Shown in pieces: positions 4,884 through 5,063 of a DNA stretch of 5,063 nucleotides (position 1 is the stretch's first letter; each line of letters begins with the position of its first letter). The translations under genes and the position numbers were made by a program. The notes beneath the pieces are model-generated. The model worked only from the letters and a program-made list of their open reading frames with translations. It did no database searches and had not been told where the DNA came from. The DNA comes from Betaproteobacteria bacterium (GTDB lineage Bacteria > Pseudomonadota > Gammaproteobacteria > Burkholderiales > SG8-41), in assembly GCA_020028375.1 (NCBI GenBank), contig JAHZNX010000195.1, positions 1 through 5,063 on the forward strand, read 5' to 3'.

Positions 4884-4910
4884 AAAAAAAGGCGGCATCG
4901 CCGCCTTTTT
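4884..4910. terminator. Bidirectional intrinsic terminator between anmK and erpA
   Basis: GGCGGC (4891-4896) and GCCGCC (4900-4905) pair around ATC. Seven A residues (4884-4890) lie on one side and five T residues (4906-4910) on the other, so both strands present a GC hairpin followed by a U-run. It should end erpA transcripts on the minus strand, 17 bases after the erpA stop codon, and any read-through from anmK on the plus strand. Confidence 0.9.
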
Positions 4911-4915
4911 CATTG

Positions 4916-4952
4916 CTGCGGATCGTTCTACGCGGAGAACGATGATCCGCAG
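4916..4952 (-). promoter_or_regulatory. 14-bp hairpin spanning the erpA stop codon
   Basis: CTGCGGAT (4916-4923) pairs with ATCCGCAG (4945-4952), and CGTTCT (4924-4929) with AGAACG (4936-4941). There is a 3-base bulge (4942-4944) and the loop ACGCGG. The stop codon (4928-4930) lies at the loop-proximal end. The structure is therefore made partly from the conserved CGCGSSFS codons and partly from non-coding DNA, directly before the terminator. A role in 3'-end protection is inferred. Confidence 0.55.
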
Positions 4953-5063
4953 CCGCAGGTTGATGTCGCGTTCGGGTTCTTGATCACGAACTGCTCGCCC
5001 TCGACGTTCTGCTGGTAGTCGATCTCGGCACCCGCCAGGTACTGCAGGCTCATGGGATCGATC
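4928..5063 (-). CDS. erpA: Iron-sulfur cluster insertion protein ErpA, C-terminal part
   Basis: Only the last 44 residues and the stop codon are in the window; the 5' part lies beyond the right edge. A-type carrier proteins such as ErpA accept Fe-S clusters from the scaffold and pass them to target enzymes; ErpA is essential for isoprenoid synthesis enzymes in E. coli under aerobic conditions. The visible end reads IDPMSLQYLAGAEIDYQ..., then NPNATSTCGCGSSFSA. It matches the E. coli ErpA C-terminus in length and pattern, including the C-G-C pair of cluster-binding cysteines; the third cysteine would lie outside. DPMSLQYL with CGCGSSF favours ErpA over IscA or SufA. It converges on anmK and shares its terminator. 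Confidence 0.93.
   Translation of the reverse strand, partial: IDPMSLQYLAGAEIDYQQNVEGEQFVIKNPNATSTCGCGSSFSA

Noticed and set aside
4521..5018. 165-codon plus-strand open frame after anmK
   Set aside because: It runs through several hairpins and the terminator and is antisense to erpA; the translation is low complexity.

Overview
The window is GC-rich, dense chromosomal DNA with the gene order tyrS / M23 endopeptidase / anmK / erpA. This order is familiar from Gammaproteobacteria: as I recall it, Pseudomonas aeruginosa has erpA, anmK, an M23 peptidase and tyrZ at PA0665-PA0668. The short KMSKS-type TyrRS, the ErpA C-terminus (DPMSLQYL...CGCGSSFS) and the dRS3/REP-like repeats fit a GC-rich gammaproteobacterium, or less likely a betaproteobacterium. 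I cannot name the genus. There is no sign of phage, transposase or CRISPR.

Layout, left to right. Positions 1-326 hold no recognisable gene, but contain hairpins and a leader-like stretch before a strong Shine-Dalgarno. Positions 327-527 encode a 66-residue secreted protein whose predicted mature part is exactly three 14-residue repeats, followed by a strong hairpin terminator (551-595). tyrS lies on the minus strand (689-1891). A 106-bp divergent intergenic region separates it from a membrane-anchored M23 peptidoglycan endopeptidase (about 1998-3350, plus). A 75-bp gap, nearly filled by a nested inverted repeat with a REP-like core, leads to anmK (3426-4517, plus, GTG start). A repeat- and hairpin-rich spacer of about 410 bp follows. 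It ends in a bidirectional terminator shared with erpA, whose last 44 codons lie on the minus strand (4928-5063, cut by the window edge).

How the genes work together: the M23 enzyme probably cleaves peptidoglycan cross-links in the periplasm to allow wall growth. AnmK phosphorylates and opens 1,6-anhydro-MurNAc, a product of wall turnover, for re-use in the cytoplasm. The two may be co-transcribed as a wall remodelling and recycling pair. TyrRS and ErpA (Fe-S cluster delivery) are housekeeping neighbours. The four core genes are ordinary. The parts that merit attention are the small repeat protein with its possibly regulated leader, and the train of hairpins between anmK and erpA.
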